Source: Blastomussa wellsi (Eukaryota > Cnidaria > Anthozoa > Scleractinia > Plerogyridae). Taken from it: DNA of 64,000 nt. The stretch covers positions 12,220,615 to 12,284,614 of the forward strand of contig OX393570.1 of assembly GCA_947652115.1 (NCBI GenBank), given 5' to 3'. Below the pieces are notes generated by a model. That model worked only from the letters and a program-made list of their open reading frames with translations, had not been told where the DNA came from and ran no database searches. A program made the translations under genes and the position numbers. Of this stretch, positions 54,098-62,382 are shown piece by piece. How positions within the stretch are numbered: the first letter of the stretch is position 1; every line of letters begins with the position of its first letter.

Positions 54098-54972
54098 GAG
54101 TAGTGAATCACTTGCCGAGCTTTTTTGTATTTTTTTAACACAAGCCTGTAATGTTCTGCCTCATCGGCTATTTCTTTTTTAATTTTGATGATCTCAGTTA
54201 GCCGGAAATTTCCTGGGGTTCTTGAGAGGAGTAGCTCTGGATAAATATTATCAGGCAGTGCACTTGGCAACACATTTGCTGAAGACATGGCATATAAACA
54301 AATTTTATTTTTCAATTGATTTTGCAATTCGAACTGTAGTGGTTGATCGTTAAAATCAAATAGCTGACCGTCATCGTCTTTTATTGAAAGCGTTACGCTG
54401 TTTACATATTTGCCTGTCGAAGCGTCACGAAAGTTTTGCTGTTCGGCCGTTTGATAGTGGACTTTTTCGAAAGCTTCCCCTCTAATGTCAAACTTTGCAC
54501 GAAGGGTTGAAGCTTTATCATTACAAAATTTTGATGGCGGTCAACCAAGTCGCAATGAAGAAAGTAAGTACTCGGTGTTCTGAGCCTCTTGATGAAAGTT
54601 CTTAACATCAACACGCGGGAAATGCCAAGAAAATCGGCTAAGTCACTATGAAGATTTATTTTTTATTTTGAAAGTTGTCAATTACCATTGCACAAGGTGG
54701 TGTATTTATGTGAGTGGGTAGTTTTATACCAAATTTAGCGAAAGCATTTTTCTATAGTTTGAGCAATACTTTCAAGAGTGTAATACCCTCTGGGGATAGT
54801 AATGGGAACAGCACGTCTACCTTCTGGATCAGACATTGAAATTAGCCCATCGTTTTTCAAATCATTCCACGAATTATAAAGCGAACAAGACAACGAGAGT
54901 GGCCTCTGGAATCGAGTTGTCAAAATTGACGGTGCATGGATTAGAAGTCGTAGAAATAGTAAGCACAACCAT
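54098..54972 (-). pseudogene. Viral structural protein, N-terminal part
   Basis: ATG at 54972 on the minus strand opens VVLTISTTSNPCTVNFDNSI. Frameshifted pieces follow: NSWNDLKNDGLISMSDPEGR, RRAVPITIPRGYYTLESIAQ, then KYVNSVTLSIKDDDGQLFDF and LPDNIYPELLLSRTPGNFRL with a helical EIADEAEHYRLVLKKYKKAR. Gypsy-B cuts it after 54098, and the rest is at 49131-49365. It resembles large structural proteins of cnidarian polinton-like elements, with beta-rich N-terminal and helix/membrane C-terminal parts. The gene is divergent from 55028 across a 55-bp AT-rich gap. Confidence 0.6.
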
Positions 54973-55027
54973 TTTATTTTTGTTGCACATAAATTTCTAA
55001 TTAAAAAATAATGGGGAGTAATAAAAG
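54973..55027. promoter_or_regulatory. Divergent viral promoter gap
   Basis: 55 bp of AT-rich sequence (aattaaaaaataatgggg...) between two viral start codons pointing away from each other. It must hold both promoters. The MCP/coiled-coil gap at 62383-62441 is arranged in the same way. Confidence 0.5.
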
Positions 55028-55318
55028 ATGAACATCTTCAAAACCGCACGTACACAATCAGATTCTGTTGCGTTTGACTATCTCGAAAAAACGGCGCAGT
55101 CTGCCAACCTCACAAAATTGATTCAAAACCCCGAGGCGAAAAAAATCACGAAGGCTGCACAAGAGAAGGCGTGGGCAGCTTTTTCTGCACGGTTTCCGAG
55201 GGCCAACAAAAGCAAATTTGAAGCACGGACAATTTTTGCGTTGGACCACACAGAGAGGATGAAGGCAGTCTGCAAAGCGTCTTCAGTTCAGACAGCAAAT
55301 ATTGGAGTGCAGGCATGA
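55028..55318 (+). CDS. Viral 96-residue protein, function unknown
   Basis: An intact frame, MNIFKTARTQSDSVAFDYLE to NIGVQA, helical and charged. Its stop overlaps the next start (ATGA at 55315-55318), typical of compact viral operon-like blocks. I recall it only as a conserved neighbour in cnidarian polinton-like loci. A small virion or DNA-binding protein is possible. Confidence 0.6.
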   Translation: MNIFKTARTQSDSVAFDYLEKTAQSANLTKLIQNPEAKKITKAAQEKAWAAFSARFPRANKSKFEARTIFALDHTERMKAVCKASSVQTANIGVQA

Positions 55319-55860
55319 AAAGCGTGCTGGGTTTGGATGCCGTTGGCGGCTTCCCTTACCAGTTATCGCCCAGCGCAGAAAAATGTTTACTGCCGGTTCC
55401 AGCAGTTGAATTTCAAGACGCTGCACCAAGTTTGAAGAAAATATTCAACAACTCAATGAATATTTATGAAATGCCTGCCCAGTATTTTACAACAAAGTTC
55501 AGAGAGATATTTCGAAGGGAACAGATAAAGTTCGAAACATCACAACCCGCAAAAAAATGGCTTGCGGGGCCTGATCTATCTTTCTGGGAACAGCAGCTGA
55601 ACTTTGCAGTGTGGTGCATGACGACAGGTTGCAGAATCTCACGTGAAGTATTTGACAAAGATCACACAACGCTGAATCTGCCGCCACAGGTGCGGGCTTT
55701 TTACATCTTCCACATGTACTTCACGGATCGGCGCATCGTGTATCAGCTCGGAGGCATCCAAAGCTTGAGGGCATTGCCGGGTGACCCTACATTCAGTCAG
55801 ATCAACAACCATTACGACGTGGCTTCTTGCAAAAGATTGCTTCTTGCAAAAGTTCATTAA
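55315..55860 (+). pseudogene. Viral conserved protein, 3'-truncated
   Basis: Begins MKSVLGLDAVGGFPYQLSPS; includes SLKKIFNNSMNIYEMPAQYF, FREIFRREQIKFETSQPAKK and LSFWEQQLNFAVWCMTTGCR, ending in NNHYDVASCKRLLLAKVH and a stop. The family I recall is much longer. The break lies at a short repeat (cttcttgcaaaa at 55822-55853) that looks like the scar of an internal deletion. A block resembling its C-terminal part is present in reverse at the right end of the window (63781-63999). Likely a virion protein; a penton-type role is speculation. Confidence 0.55.
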
Positions 55861-56045
55861 TCTTTAAAGACGTGCAAGACAGGTACAGACGAGTGACGGA
55901 CCGTCCTTTTGGTTACATGGTCTTGGACTTGCATCCTGCCAGTAGAGACGATCAACGACTCCTCACTCACTTGTTAAAAGACGAAGGATACGTGCGATGT
56001 TATCAGTTCGAAGACGATGAACCACCCCGACACGACGGATTATAA
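55861..56045 (+). pseudogene. Fragment of a conserved viral protein
   Basis: An open stretch SLIFKDVQDRYRRVTDRPFG to YMVLDLHPASRDDQRLLTHL and YVRCYQFEDDEPPRHDG, with no own ATG. It is probably the 3' part of the next viral gene fused by the deletion at about 55845. Function not recognised. Confidence 0.45.
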
Positions 56046-56279
56046 CGACCCGACGTTCGCCCGATCGATCAGAAGATTGAAAGCAGCGACAATTGCAAAT
56101 GTTGTTAAACGATCAACGTCAAACGGCAGCGGGACGACGCATCACAGGTATTACGACCACCAACACGATCACCACGACCTACAAAGACGGCGGTCGACCG
56201 ACGGTGCGACGCAGTTCCAAACGAGTCAGCAACTGAAAAGGAATAAAAGCAGAGAATCCGCAGTGCAAAACGATCATTC
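56017..56279 (+). pseudogene. Unrecognised viral frame, low complexity
   Basis: An open frame NDPTFARSIRRLKAATIANV followed by Ser/Thr/His/Asp-rich sequence. It lies between two likely genes in the same direction. It may be a real but fast-evolving protein whose C-terminus merges with the start at 56280. Confidence 0.3.
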
Positions 56280-56665
56280 ATGGGTAGACAACGTGGAGGC
56301 GGGGTGTTCACCGACGCTGTCAAGGCCGTCGCATCCAGCACAGCCAAAAAAACAGCACAAGGTGCCTTAGCGGGTGTGGTAGCCAACCACCCAAGAGACG
56401 TAAAAAGAAAAGAAAGCGAGGGAGAAAAGCACAAAAAGGAGGACTCTTTCCCTTGGCGGCACTCATTCCAGTTTTGATTGCCGGAGGAAAGGCCGTAGCA
56501 GTGGGTGCTCTGTCCAGAGCTGCAGGGTACGGTGCGAAAAAAGGATTGGAAGCGTTAGAAAGAAGAAGAAGAAGAAGAAGACCCCTCACGGTCACAATTG
56601 ATTTCTGCAGCCAAGAAACAAGCAAAAGTCATCTCGGGCATCGTAAAAGGCATCAAGTGAGATGA
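56280..56665 (+). pseudogene. Viral basic core-like protein (pX/mu-like layout), frameshifted
   Basis: ATG at 56280: MGRQRGGGVFTDAVKAVASS with TAKKTAQGALAG. A -1 type shift near 56375 then leads into a Lys/Arg-rich run followed by GGLFPLAALIPVLIAGGKAV and GALSRAAGYGAKKGLEALER with RRRRRRR. Basic stretch, Gly-Gly, then a Pro-containing hydrophobic segment is the layout of adenovirus-type pX/mu and related adintovirus core proteins, which condense DNA in virions. Assignment rests on layout only. Confidence 0.5.
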
Positions 56666-56883
56666 GACAGAGGACTAAGACGAGAAAGACACGATGCAGA
56701 AGACAACGAGGCGGTGCCTTGGCTAGCCGAAAAACGCGTTTGGTGGACAAGATCGCCGAAGGTGCGTCGATGTTTTTGTCGGGACCTTCGCCTACCTTCG
56801 CTTTGTTGGCTTTAAAACTAGCGGGTCAAGCAGCCAAAGGAGTAAAAGACAATGTACAGCATTACAGACGGAGGAGACGATGA
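56662..56883 (+). CDS. Viral 73-residue basic protein
   Basis: ATG at 56662 overlaps the preceding gene's end. RQRTKTRKTRCRRQRGGALA is a strongly basic N-terminus, followed by an amphipathic helix (FALLALKLAGQAAKGVKDNV) and a C-terminal Arg run. It resembles its neighbour in style and is a likely DNA-packaging or minor virion protein. The frame is intact. Confidence 0.55.
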   Translation: MRQRTKTRKTRCRRQRGGALASRKTRLVDKIAEGASMFLSGPSPTFALLALKLAGQAAKGVKDNVQHYRRRRR

Positions 56884-56930
56884 GACTGTTATCCATCTTG
56901 AACGAGGCCGACCGTTAAAGGCGACAAGAT

Positions 56931-57258
56931 ATGTTGATGCATGCCAATGCCGATCAGATCAACGCCGTCAGCGAAATGGTCTTGAATCTGCTCAAGAGAA
57001 ACATCCCCGTGAGCGAACAGGCGAACAGGCAAACTACGCGAACTAGCTAAACGCAAACACTCCGTCAAACGGCGACGTGAACAACTGTTGACGCAACAAG
57101 ACAGCGGGTTTTGGAATGGTCTATGCCACGTCTTCAAAGCATGTCACTGCAAGAAGCGGTTAAAAGAGTGGCAGCAACGCGTGGCCTACCTAGTGTCCGA
57201 AATAGAGCGAATCTGGAACGGTCTACGCCGCCTATTCAAAGCATGTCAGAAAAGTTAA
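56931..57258 (+). pseudogene. Viral small helical protein, frameshifted
   Basis: MLMHANADQINAVSEMVLNL then LKRNIPVSEQ, and a stop at 57048. In the next frame ELAKRKHSVKRRREQLLTQQ continues to FWNGLCHVFKACHCKKRLKE, with a stop at 57256. Helical start and basic Cys-containing end. Its 3' part is half of a tandem duplication with the following gene's start. Confidence 0.45.
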
Positions 57259-57300
57259 AAGAGTACAGGCAACGCGTGGCCTACCTGGTGTCGGAAATAC
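57112..57300 (+). repeat. Imperfect ~100-bp tandem duplication across a gene junction
   Basis: tggaatggtctatgcc...gtggcctacctagtgtc (57112-57198) is repeated as tggaacggtctacgcc...gtggcctacctggtgtc (57213-57293). The two copies are used in different frames: the first inside the upstream protein, the second for the start of the coiled-coil gene. Confidence 0.8.
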
Positions 57301-57860
57301 AAGAGCTACGAGAACGTTTGGAACGCGTGGAAGAAAACAGAGACAGATGGTATAAAGCCTACCACGATCTACGCGAAGAACATCGGTCCCTGAAGTACGG
57401 CGACGAACGTTTGTGTACCGACTGTCGAATCGCTAAAGCCAGTTGTGCCAGTTGTGCTGCGGCCGTGTCAGCGGTAAGGTCTGATGAGGAGATGGGAAAA
57501 GTGTACCTTAAACTGCAAGTCGAGTGGAAAAAGGAGTACCGCGAACTGTACGTACTGTACTGGGCTTTAAAGTATGCTCCACCGCGATCCCTTTTCAGTA
57601 CGAACAACGATGACGAGGGAAGTACTCATGGTCCCATCCTTGGAGCTCGACCAATTGACGGAACACTACAAAGGCAAGTTGACACAGAGCGCCCTCCTGA
57701 ACAAGGCGGCTCGACTGTCTGCCTAGAAACAGTTGTTGGAGAAACACTTACCTCCCGGCCTAGCTATGAAGAAAACCAATCCGATTGCAAAGGAAGTGGG
57801 TACACTCGGCCGACGTATCCGCCAAGGACCCGTGACCCTTCGCAGTGCACCCAACGATGA
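57243..57860 (+). CDS. Viral coiled-coil protein with a C-x2-C...C-x2-C motif
   Basis: ATG at 57243 lies inside a longer open frame beginning at 57111. It encodes a coiled coil (RVAYLVSEIQELRERLERVE, ENRDRWYKAYHDLREEHRSL), then LCTDCRIAKASCASC, a possible zinc knuckle (C-x2-C-x6-C-x2-C), then another helical part (LKLQVEWKKEYRELYVLYWA). The last 80 or so codons overlap the next gene in another frame and look less natural, so the original stop may have been lost. Function unknown. Confidence 0.5.
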   Translation: MSEKLKEYRQRVAYLVSEIQELRERLERVEENRDRWYKAYHDLREEHRSLKYGDERLCTDCRIAKASCASCAAAVSAVRSDEEMGKVYLKLQVEWKKEYRELYVLYWALKYAPPRSLFSTNNDDEGSTHGPILGARPIDGTLQRQVDTERPPEQGGSTVCLETVVGETLTSRPSYEENQSDCKGSGYTRPTYPPRTRDPSQCTQR

Positions 57861-58238
57861 CGACGACGACGTAATCTTAAACGCACCTTTTGAAAACATG
57901 CTAAAACAAATCATCAAAGCCAACAAGGCGACAGCTGCAGCAGCAACGGCAGCAACGCCCGCCGTAGTTGTTAAAAAGGAATCCTCGACGCAATCCACTT
58001 CAGTTCCCCGCAAGAAAACGATCAAACAGCAACCTGCCACACCGTCGACGTCCCACGCAGAACCAGAATAGAGAAAGTCGACTTTCAAAGAAAAACTGAC
58101 AGAACAGAAGCAGAGCGATTGAAACCGGCACCCGAGTGGGAAGATTGGCACAAAGGCAAGAAACTGAGATGTCTTTTGGAGCCGGGCTATGACGAGACCG
58201 ACGAAGACGAGACGGACGAGGAAGAGGAAGACGACTAG
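57610..58238 (+). pseudogene. Viral protein with acidic C-terminus; stop and frameshift
   Basis: ATG at 57610: MVPSLELDQLTEHYKGKLTQ, with an in-frame TAG at 57724, continuing as KKTNPIAKEVGTLGRRIRQG and a Thr/Ala/Ser-rich linker to a stop at 58069-58071. A second frame over the same area ends WEDWHKGKKLRCLLEPGYDE and an Asp/Glu run at 58235. The two probably belong to one protein joined by a frameshift near 58030. It is the last gene of the rightward block. Confidence 0.45.
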
Positions 58239-58427
58239 AAAAAACTCAAGTTGTAAATGCAACAAAGACCTTTATTGTTAACCGTGTCGATGTAAAAAAA
58301 ATCATTATTACCAATGTTGTAGTTGTTAAAAATTCATTATTCACAATGTTGATGTAAAACAATATTCACTCGCAATGTCTTTTTCATTTATTTACAATGT
58401 TGTTGTTGTTAAAAATTCAAATGTTCA
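58239..58427. other. Convergent 3' gap between viral genes
   Basis: AT-rich sequence with loosely repeated ttgttaaaaattca and caatgttgatgtaaaa units between converging genes. A likely transcription-termination region. Confidence 0.5.
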
Positions 58428-58769
58428 TTAAAAATCTTTCAACGGTTCTTCTGCCTCTTTGATCTTCAACTCGCATGCTTTCTGGAGGGTGTTGTTCCCC
58501 ACGATACTTTCGTATTGTCCTCCTCCTCCTTCCAGGTGGGTGTCGCATTTTTTTAAGAGTTCATTGAGTTCTTTCCTCATCTCTTGGATCTCTTTCATCT
58601 TTTTTTTGTACTCATCCAACTGGTCACGCTTTCCCCACTCAAGAAGGGCAAAGTAATTAAATTCGACTCTTTTAAAAAAATCGGGAAGTGCACTCTCCTT
58701 TAATAGGATCATGTCCATACACATCTCATCCAGGCAGCGGCATCTTGACAGCGACACGGTGAACAACAA
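58428..58769 (-). CDS. Viral 113-residue coiled-coil protein
   Basis: An intact minus-strand frame from an ATG at 58769, MLFTVSLSRCRCLDEMCMDM. The middle is strongly helical (LDEYKKKMKEIQEMRKELNE), with a Gly-rich loop (EGGGGQYES) and a helical end. The minus strand just upstream has ctataaaagg (58802-58811), a good TATA box about 35 bases before the start. Family not recognised. Confidence 0.55.
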   Translation of the reverse strand: MLFTVSLSRCRCLDEMCMDMILLKESALPDFFKRVEFNYFALLEWGKRDQLDEYKKKMKEIQEMRKELNELLKKCDTHLEGGGGQYESIVGNNTLQKACELKIKEAEEPLKDF

Positions 58770-58817
58770 AAGACTTTGGAGGCAGTTCGGGAGTCGCTCC
58801 TTTTATAGGGTACTGCA

Positions 58818-58927
58818 CTCGTGCTCATTCCCTCTCGGCCGTCTGTTAGGGGGTACCCCCATCCCCCTCATACCCCCTCCTTGTACTGGGGTACCCCATG
58901 ACAGACGACCGTGAGGAATGAGTACTA
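58818..58927. repeat. Inverted repeat around GGGGTACCCC
   Basis: ctcgtgctcattccctctcg...gtctgttagggggtacc is inverted as ggggtaccccatgacagac...gaggaatgagtac. Arms of about 45 bp are separated by a C-rich centre. It lies between viral gene blocks next to a TATA box. It could be a foldback MITE, a cruciform origin-like site or a relic terminal repeat. Confidence 0.6.
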
Positions 58928-59337
58928 ACGTGACACCTTGTAAAAGGTCACTCGAATCTTTGATATTCACTGTGAAGGACATGCCTGCAGTCAGGACCTC
59001 TGCGCTCCACGCGTCATTCCTTTATCGATTTGTATCGATCTGGTTGCCCTGGAAATCGGTGAGACGGGTCCAGCTCCTCTGTGGAGGTCTGGGGTGCAGT
59101 TTTCCACTCATGGGCGCCGCCATCTTGTATTCCAAATATGGGCATTACGACCGCTAAAAAAGAATTGCTCATGGGTAATTTTGTGAGCGGCTTTCTGATT
59201 GGTAGAGACGCGTCACGTGTGCTAAATACTGCTCTGTAATTGGTTACGTACCAAATAAGCTACCTTAAAACTACTCTTTTCACATGTTAGTATACAACAT
59301 GAAATATATTCAAATGAATTTTTATGCAACCTCTGGT
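58928..59337. other. Viral intergenic region, no gene supported
   Basis: Includes two attggt (CCAAT-like) motifs near 59200 and 59240. The 79-codon frame at 58918-59157 has no supporting features. Confidence 0.4.
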
Positions 59338-59788
59338 TTAATCCATCAGGCGAATACTTTTTTGGGGTTGCGATATTCTTGATGGCTGCGGAGATGCTCG
59401 CATCCTCACCTGTGGCGCCGGTTCCTTTCTAAAAAAGGCTTTTATATCTTCACGCTTGACATAAGTCCTAACAAGCGTAGTGCCAATTACAATGATAGAG
59501 ATCCATTGGTTTGTGCTGAGACCATTTGAAACTTTGGAATCAGCTGCAGCTGGCTTTGGTGCGGTCTCTGCAACCGGCTCAGGAGCAGGCGTATATTTTT
59601 TTTTCATTCTCTCTTGCAATTATGGTAGCAGCATCGATTTCTGTGCTTCGCGGAGTTCTTTCAGCAACCGTTTTACCAGCAGCGTTTCGCTTGGGACTTT
59701 TTGCTGGTCTTGTGGTTGGAGTTGGAGTTGTCGCTTCCTGTGTGATCTCGCCTTGCGAATGTGCGCTCTCAGGTTGTTCGGTCGACAT
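59338..59788 (-). pseudogene. Viral Pro/Thr-rich protein with a membrane segment, frameshift at poly-A
   Basis: ATG at 59788: MSTEQPESAHSQGEITQEAT and a Lys/Arg patch (AKSPKRNAAGK), up to ARENEKK. On the coding strand the reading frame then breaks in a run of nine A (59599-59607). The next frame continues YTPAPEPVAETAPKPAAADS, a transmembrane-like NQWISIIVIGTTLV, and a basic end (FFRKEPAPQVRMR). This could be a mutation or a slippage site. attattatatttt precedes the start by about 25 bases. Confidence 0.5.
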
Positions 59789-59810
59789 TGTGCAAAGGTA
59801 TTGTTGAGAA

Positions 59811-59822
59811 AATATAATAATG
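59811..59822 (-). promoter_or_regulatory. ATTATTATA-type viral promoter motif
   Basis: On the minus strand gcattattatattttc lies about 25-35 bases upstream of the 59788 start. It matches the motifs at 60403 and 61012. Confidence 0.5.
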
Positions 59823-59851
59823 CAAAACAATTATTTAATAATGCAAGGAAA

Positions 59852-60372
59852 TTATTCAATAGTTGGTGAACTTTTCTCAGTAATTTCTTCCGATTTTGCT
59901 TCGTACTCACTTTTCAAATGCTCATTGAAATCAATGTGTTTTGTTGTGATCAGAGCCGCGTTGGCCACAGCAAGAAACCGGCCGCACTTCAAAGCGATGT
60001 TGCCGGCCGATTGGAGAGCTCTTTGTTGATGACGTAGTCGTTTCTGAGTTCTTTTTGATAAGCATCGATGTCTTTGACGTCAACGGCCATTCCGACCGCT
60101 TTGGTCACAAGAAAAATGAAGCTGTCGATCAAGCTGTCAGTTGTCTTTGAGCCCACGTATGTCTCGTACCGTTTGGTGTATTTCTCAACATCTTTGTCGC
60201 TCAGGCGCTTCACCTGCTCGTGTGTTAACTGCACCCCGATGGCCTCTTCGGCTTTTCCTGTCGACACCAGCACGGCCAACTGCTCACGAAGAGCAGGAAT
60301 ATCAGGCCCGGGGGCGGTTAAGCCTGGCACAAAACCACAAGCTGGCCCGCTCGACGACTCGGTTTCCAGCAT
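59852..60372 (-). pseudogene. Viral protein of about 170 residues, one frameshift
   Basis: ATG at 60372: MLETESSSGPACGFVPGLTA, then IPALREQLAVLVSTGKAEEA, KDVEKYTKRYETYVGSKTTD and LIDSFIFLVTKAVGMAVDVK up to ELSN. A frameshift at about 60000 moves it to CGRFLAVANAALITTKHIDF and KSEYEAKSEEITEKSSPTIE, stopping at 59852. Two hydrophobic helices. It resembles a conserved small protein beside the ATPase in cnidarian polinton-like loci; function unknown to me. Confidence 0.5.
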
Positions 60373-60402
60373 GCTTATAACTTCTGCGATCGCAAGCTCT
60401 TG

Positions 60403-60417
60403 TGTATAATAATCTTA
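60403..60417 (-). promoter_or_regulatory. ATTATTATA-type viral promoter motif
   Basis: taagattattataca on the minus strand, about 30-45 bases before the 60372 start. Part of the duplicated gene-junction module (see 61011-61135). Confidence 0.55.
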
Positions 60418-60505
60418 AAACTTCGGTTTTTTTAATTCAAAATAACTCAACCCTGTAAGGGTGGCGAAGCGAGAACACGAGATGAAATCAGACCTTTGTA
60501 CACAT
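60403..60505. repeat. Gene-junction module, copy 1
   Basis: tgtataataatctta...attcaaaataactcaaccctgta, then gggtggcgaagcgagaacac, then tgaaatcagacctttgtaca. Repeated directly at 61011-61135. This copy contains the last codons and stop of the ATPase gene and the promoter of the next gene. Confidence 0.85.
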
Positions 60506-61004
60506 CCTGGAAGAGTTCGCCGGCGTATTCATCAAAGATGGCTTTCGTGGTCTAAAAGAGGGTGTAAAAGAGAACGATCGCCGCCACGTTCTCCCGGAAG
60601 GAGGCTGTTATGCTGGTCATCTTCTGTGTCAGCACCCAAACGTTGATGCCAATATGTCGAGCAGAAAAGGCAAGATTTACCAGCTGGTATGTGCGCCCTT
60701 TAACATCTTTCGAGGCTGCACAGTCATCGAGGATTATGAGCGTGTTGGTGCTCCCGAAAAACAAGCTCACGAGCTTCAACCAAATTTCCACCTCGTGTTG
60801 CACGCATATTATCACAAACATTCGTGGATCATCTTCACCAATTCGGGGGTAGGTTTTGTTGTGTGCGAATGTTGGGCAGATGAGCACGATGTAGTCGAAC
60901 TTGCCACGGAAAGGGCCATAGATCTGGTCCACCACAAACATTGATTTGCCTGAATTCGTCGGACCAACAATGAGAGCGTTGAACGGGATGTTGTTTGGGC
61001 CCAT
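60447..61004 (-). pseudogene. Viral genome-packaging ATPase (FtsK/HerA, A32-like)
   Basis: ATG at 61004 (MGPNNIPFNALIVGPTNSGK), with Walker A G-P-T-N-S-G-K-S at residues 14-21. Further on come FDYIVLICPTFAHNKTYPRI, NTLIILDDCAASKDVKGRTY (Walker B with Asp-Asp) and FSARHIGINVWVLTQKMTSI (sensor/arginine region). A frameshift at about 60552 separates the last conserved piece (IFDEYAGELFQDVYKG), which stops at 60447. The family pumps viral DNA into procapsids and is the most diagnostic gene of the segment. attattatatac lies 5-16 bases before the chosen start. Confidence 0.85.
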
Positions 61005-61010
61005 AGCATT

Positions 61011-61135
61011 GTATATAATAATCTTACTTGCGTTTTTTAATTCAAAATAACTCAACCCTGTAGGGGTGGCGAAGCGAGAACACGAGAAGAGCGAACTTTC
61101 GCTCTTTCAGCTTTGAAATCAGACCTTTGTACACA
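61011..61135. repeat. Gene-junction module, copy 2
   Basis: Direct repeat of 60403-60505 with about 20 extra bases (agcgaactttcgctctttca) in its middle. Here it lies between the end of the capsid gene (61146) and the start of the ATPase (61004) and includes the ATPase promoter motif at 61012-61026. Confidence 0.85.
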
Positions 61136-61145
61136 TATACCTTTA

Positions 61146-62382
61146 TTAATACATGACAAATTCTAATTGCTGACCCATTATGCCCATCAGCGCGTCGCTG
61201 ATGACAAAGACGTGAATGTTTACATTGCCCGAGCCACTGGCTTTCCGCTCGAGTTCAATCTGGACACTATCTGCGCTGTTCACTAGGTGGGTGCCACTGC
61301 CGTGCAACGTGGTGTCCTCCATGGAGCGCATGTCGATCAAAAGACCAAACTTTTCCTCAGTGTAGAACTTTGACAGACTCATGTGCTGTTTTTTGTCTTT
61401 CTTCTTGACGAAGAAACGTCTGACCACACCCTAGAGGTTTTTTGTTTCGAGGCTGTTGTTCACTGTGACGCTAACGTTTGTCAGGTCTGGGCTAAAGTAC
61501 TTCTCCGAATCTCTGGCGCCCGCTGCGTACGGCTCAACAAATAGTAGAAGAATGCCTTTTAGTGACCTCCTTTAGGCGTTGACTTTGATGTTCAGCGCTG
61601 TATCGGTGCCCTTTGAGAAGATAACAACGTTGTCTCGCATCACGTGGTCATACAGGAACCCCTTGCCGAAGGAATAGACGCTGGTCGGCTATTCTGCCAG
61701 AAACTCGTTTCTGATAATTTCGTACTCGAGCTGGATGTTTGTCAGCTTGTACACCAGTTTCGTGGTATCAGAACCAATCACCACTTCTGATGCTGGTGCG
61801 AGCGTCAGCTCAAACAAGAAGTCGTGGTAAAGATCTTGAGGGTAAAATACGCCATGGTCAGTCATGATCTGGTAATCAAGTCTAATTCGGTATTTTGTTC
61901 CGAAAACGTTGTTTAGCGCGTTTTCGTTGGCGACGCCCGAGGTTTTCTTGTCACCCGAGCCAGATCGAATCTTGAAGAGGTCTTCGCTCTGTATTCCGTC
62001 GAGCAGCATGTCATCACGTTCATCTTGCGAGAGGAATAGGTCTTCCCAGATCTTGTAGATGTCGTACCCCAACGTGTCCTGCAGTATGGTGCCCGCGTAC
62101 CTCACAACCAGCTTGTCCACCAGCGCGCGTGTAACGTTTTGCACGAGAAAGTTGTTTGCGTGCCCGCCAGCGCAACGATAGCGAGCCTGGCACGATTACC
62201 TCGTTCTTGTTAAGCTTGGGCACAGAAACATACAGTGTATCGCCAGGTTTGGCTTCGCTGCGATCGAAGGTGATCCTTTTCACAGCGCGCTCGGCTTTCC
62301 TTGCATTGGGTCTTTTCTCTTGGTGCTTTGGCAAAAGGTTTTCTTGCACTGCTGGCAAAAGGTTTGCTTGCACTGCTTCCAT
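61146..62382 (-). pseudogene. Viral major capsid protein (double jelly-roll type), broken
   Basis: ATG at 62382. An N-terminal basic part (RPNARKAERAVKRITFDRSE, KLNKNEVIVPGSLSL) is followed by a frameshift near 62155. Then come VTRALVDKLVVRYAGTILQD, GYDIYKIWEDLFLSQDERDD, YRIRLDYQIMTDHGVFYPQD and TTKLVYKLTNIQLEYEIIRN. The N-x-x-L-E-Y-E-x-I strand is typical of double-jelly-roll capsid proteins of adintoviruses and polintons. In-frame stops occur at 61689 (TAG), about 61572 (TAA) and about 61430 (TAG), yet family-like sequence continues (SDALMGIMGQQLEF) to 61146. About 412 codons. It would build the icosahedral shell. Confidence 0.72.

Noticed and set aside
61011..61055. Earlier ATPase start upstream of 61004
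   Set aside because: The longer frame begins at a TTG inside the promoter/junction module. The ATG at 61004 directly follows the ATTATTATATA motif and starts the conserved protein.
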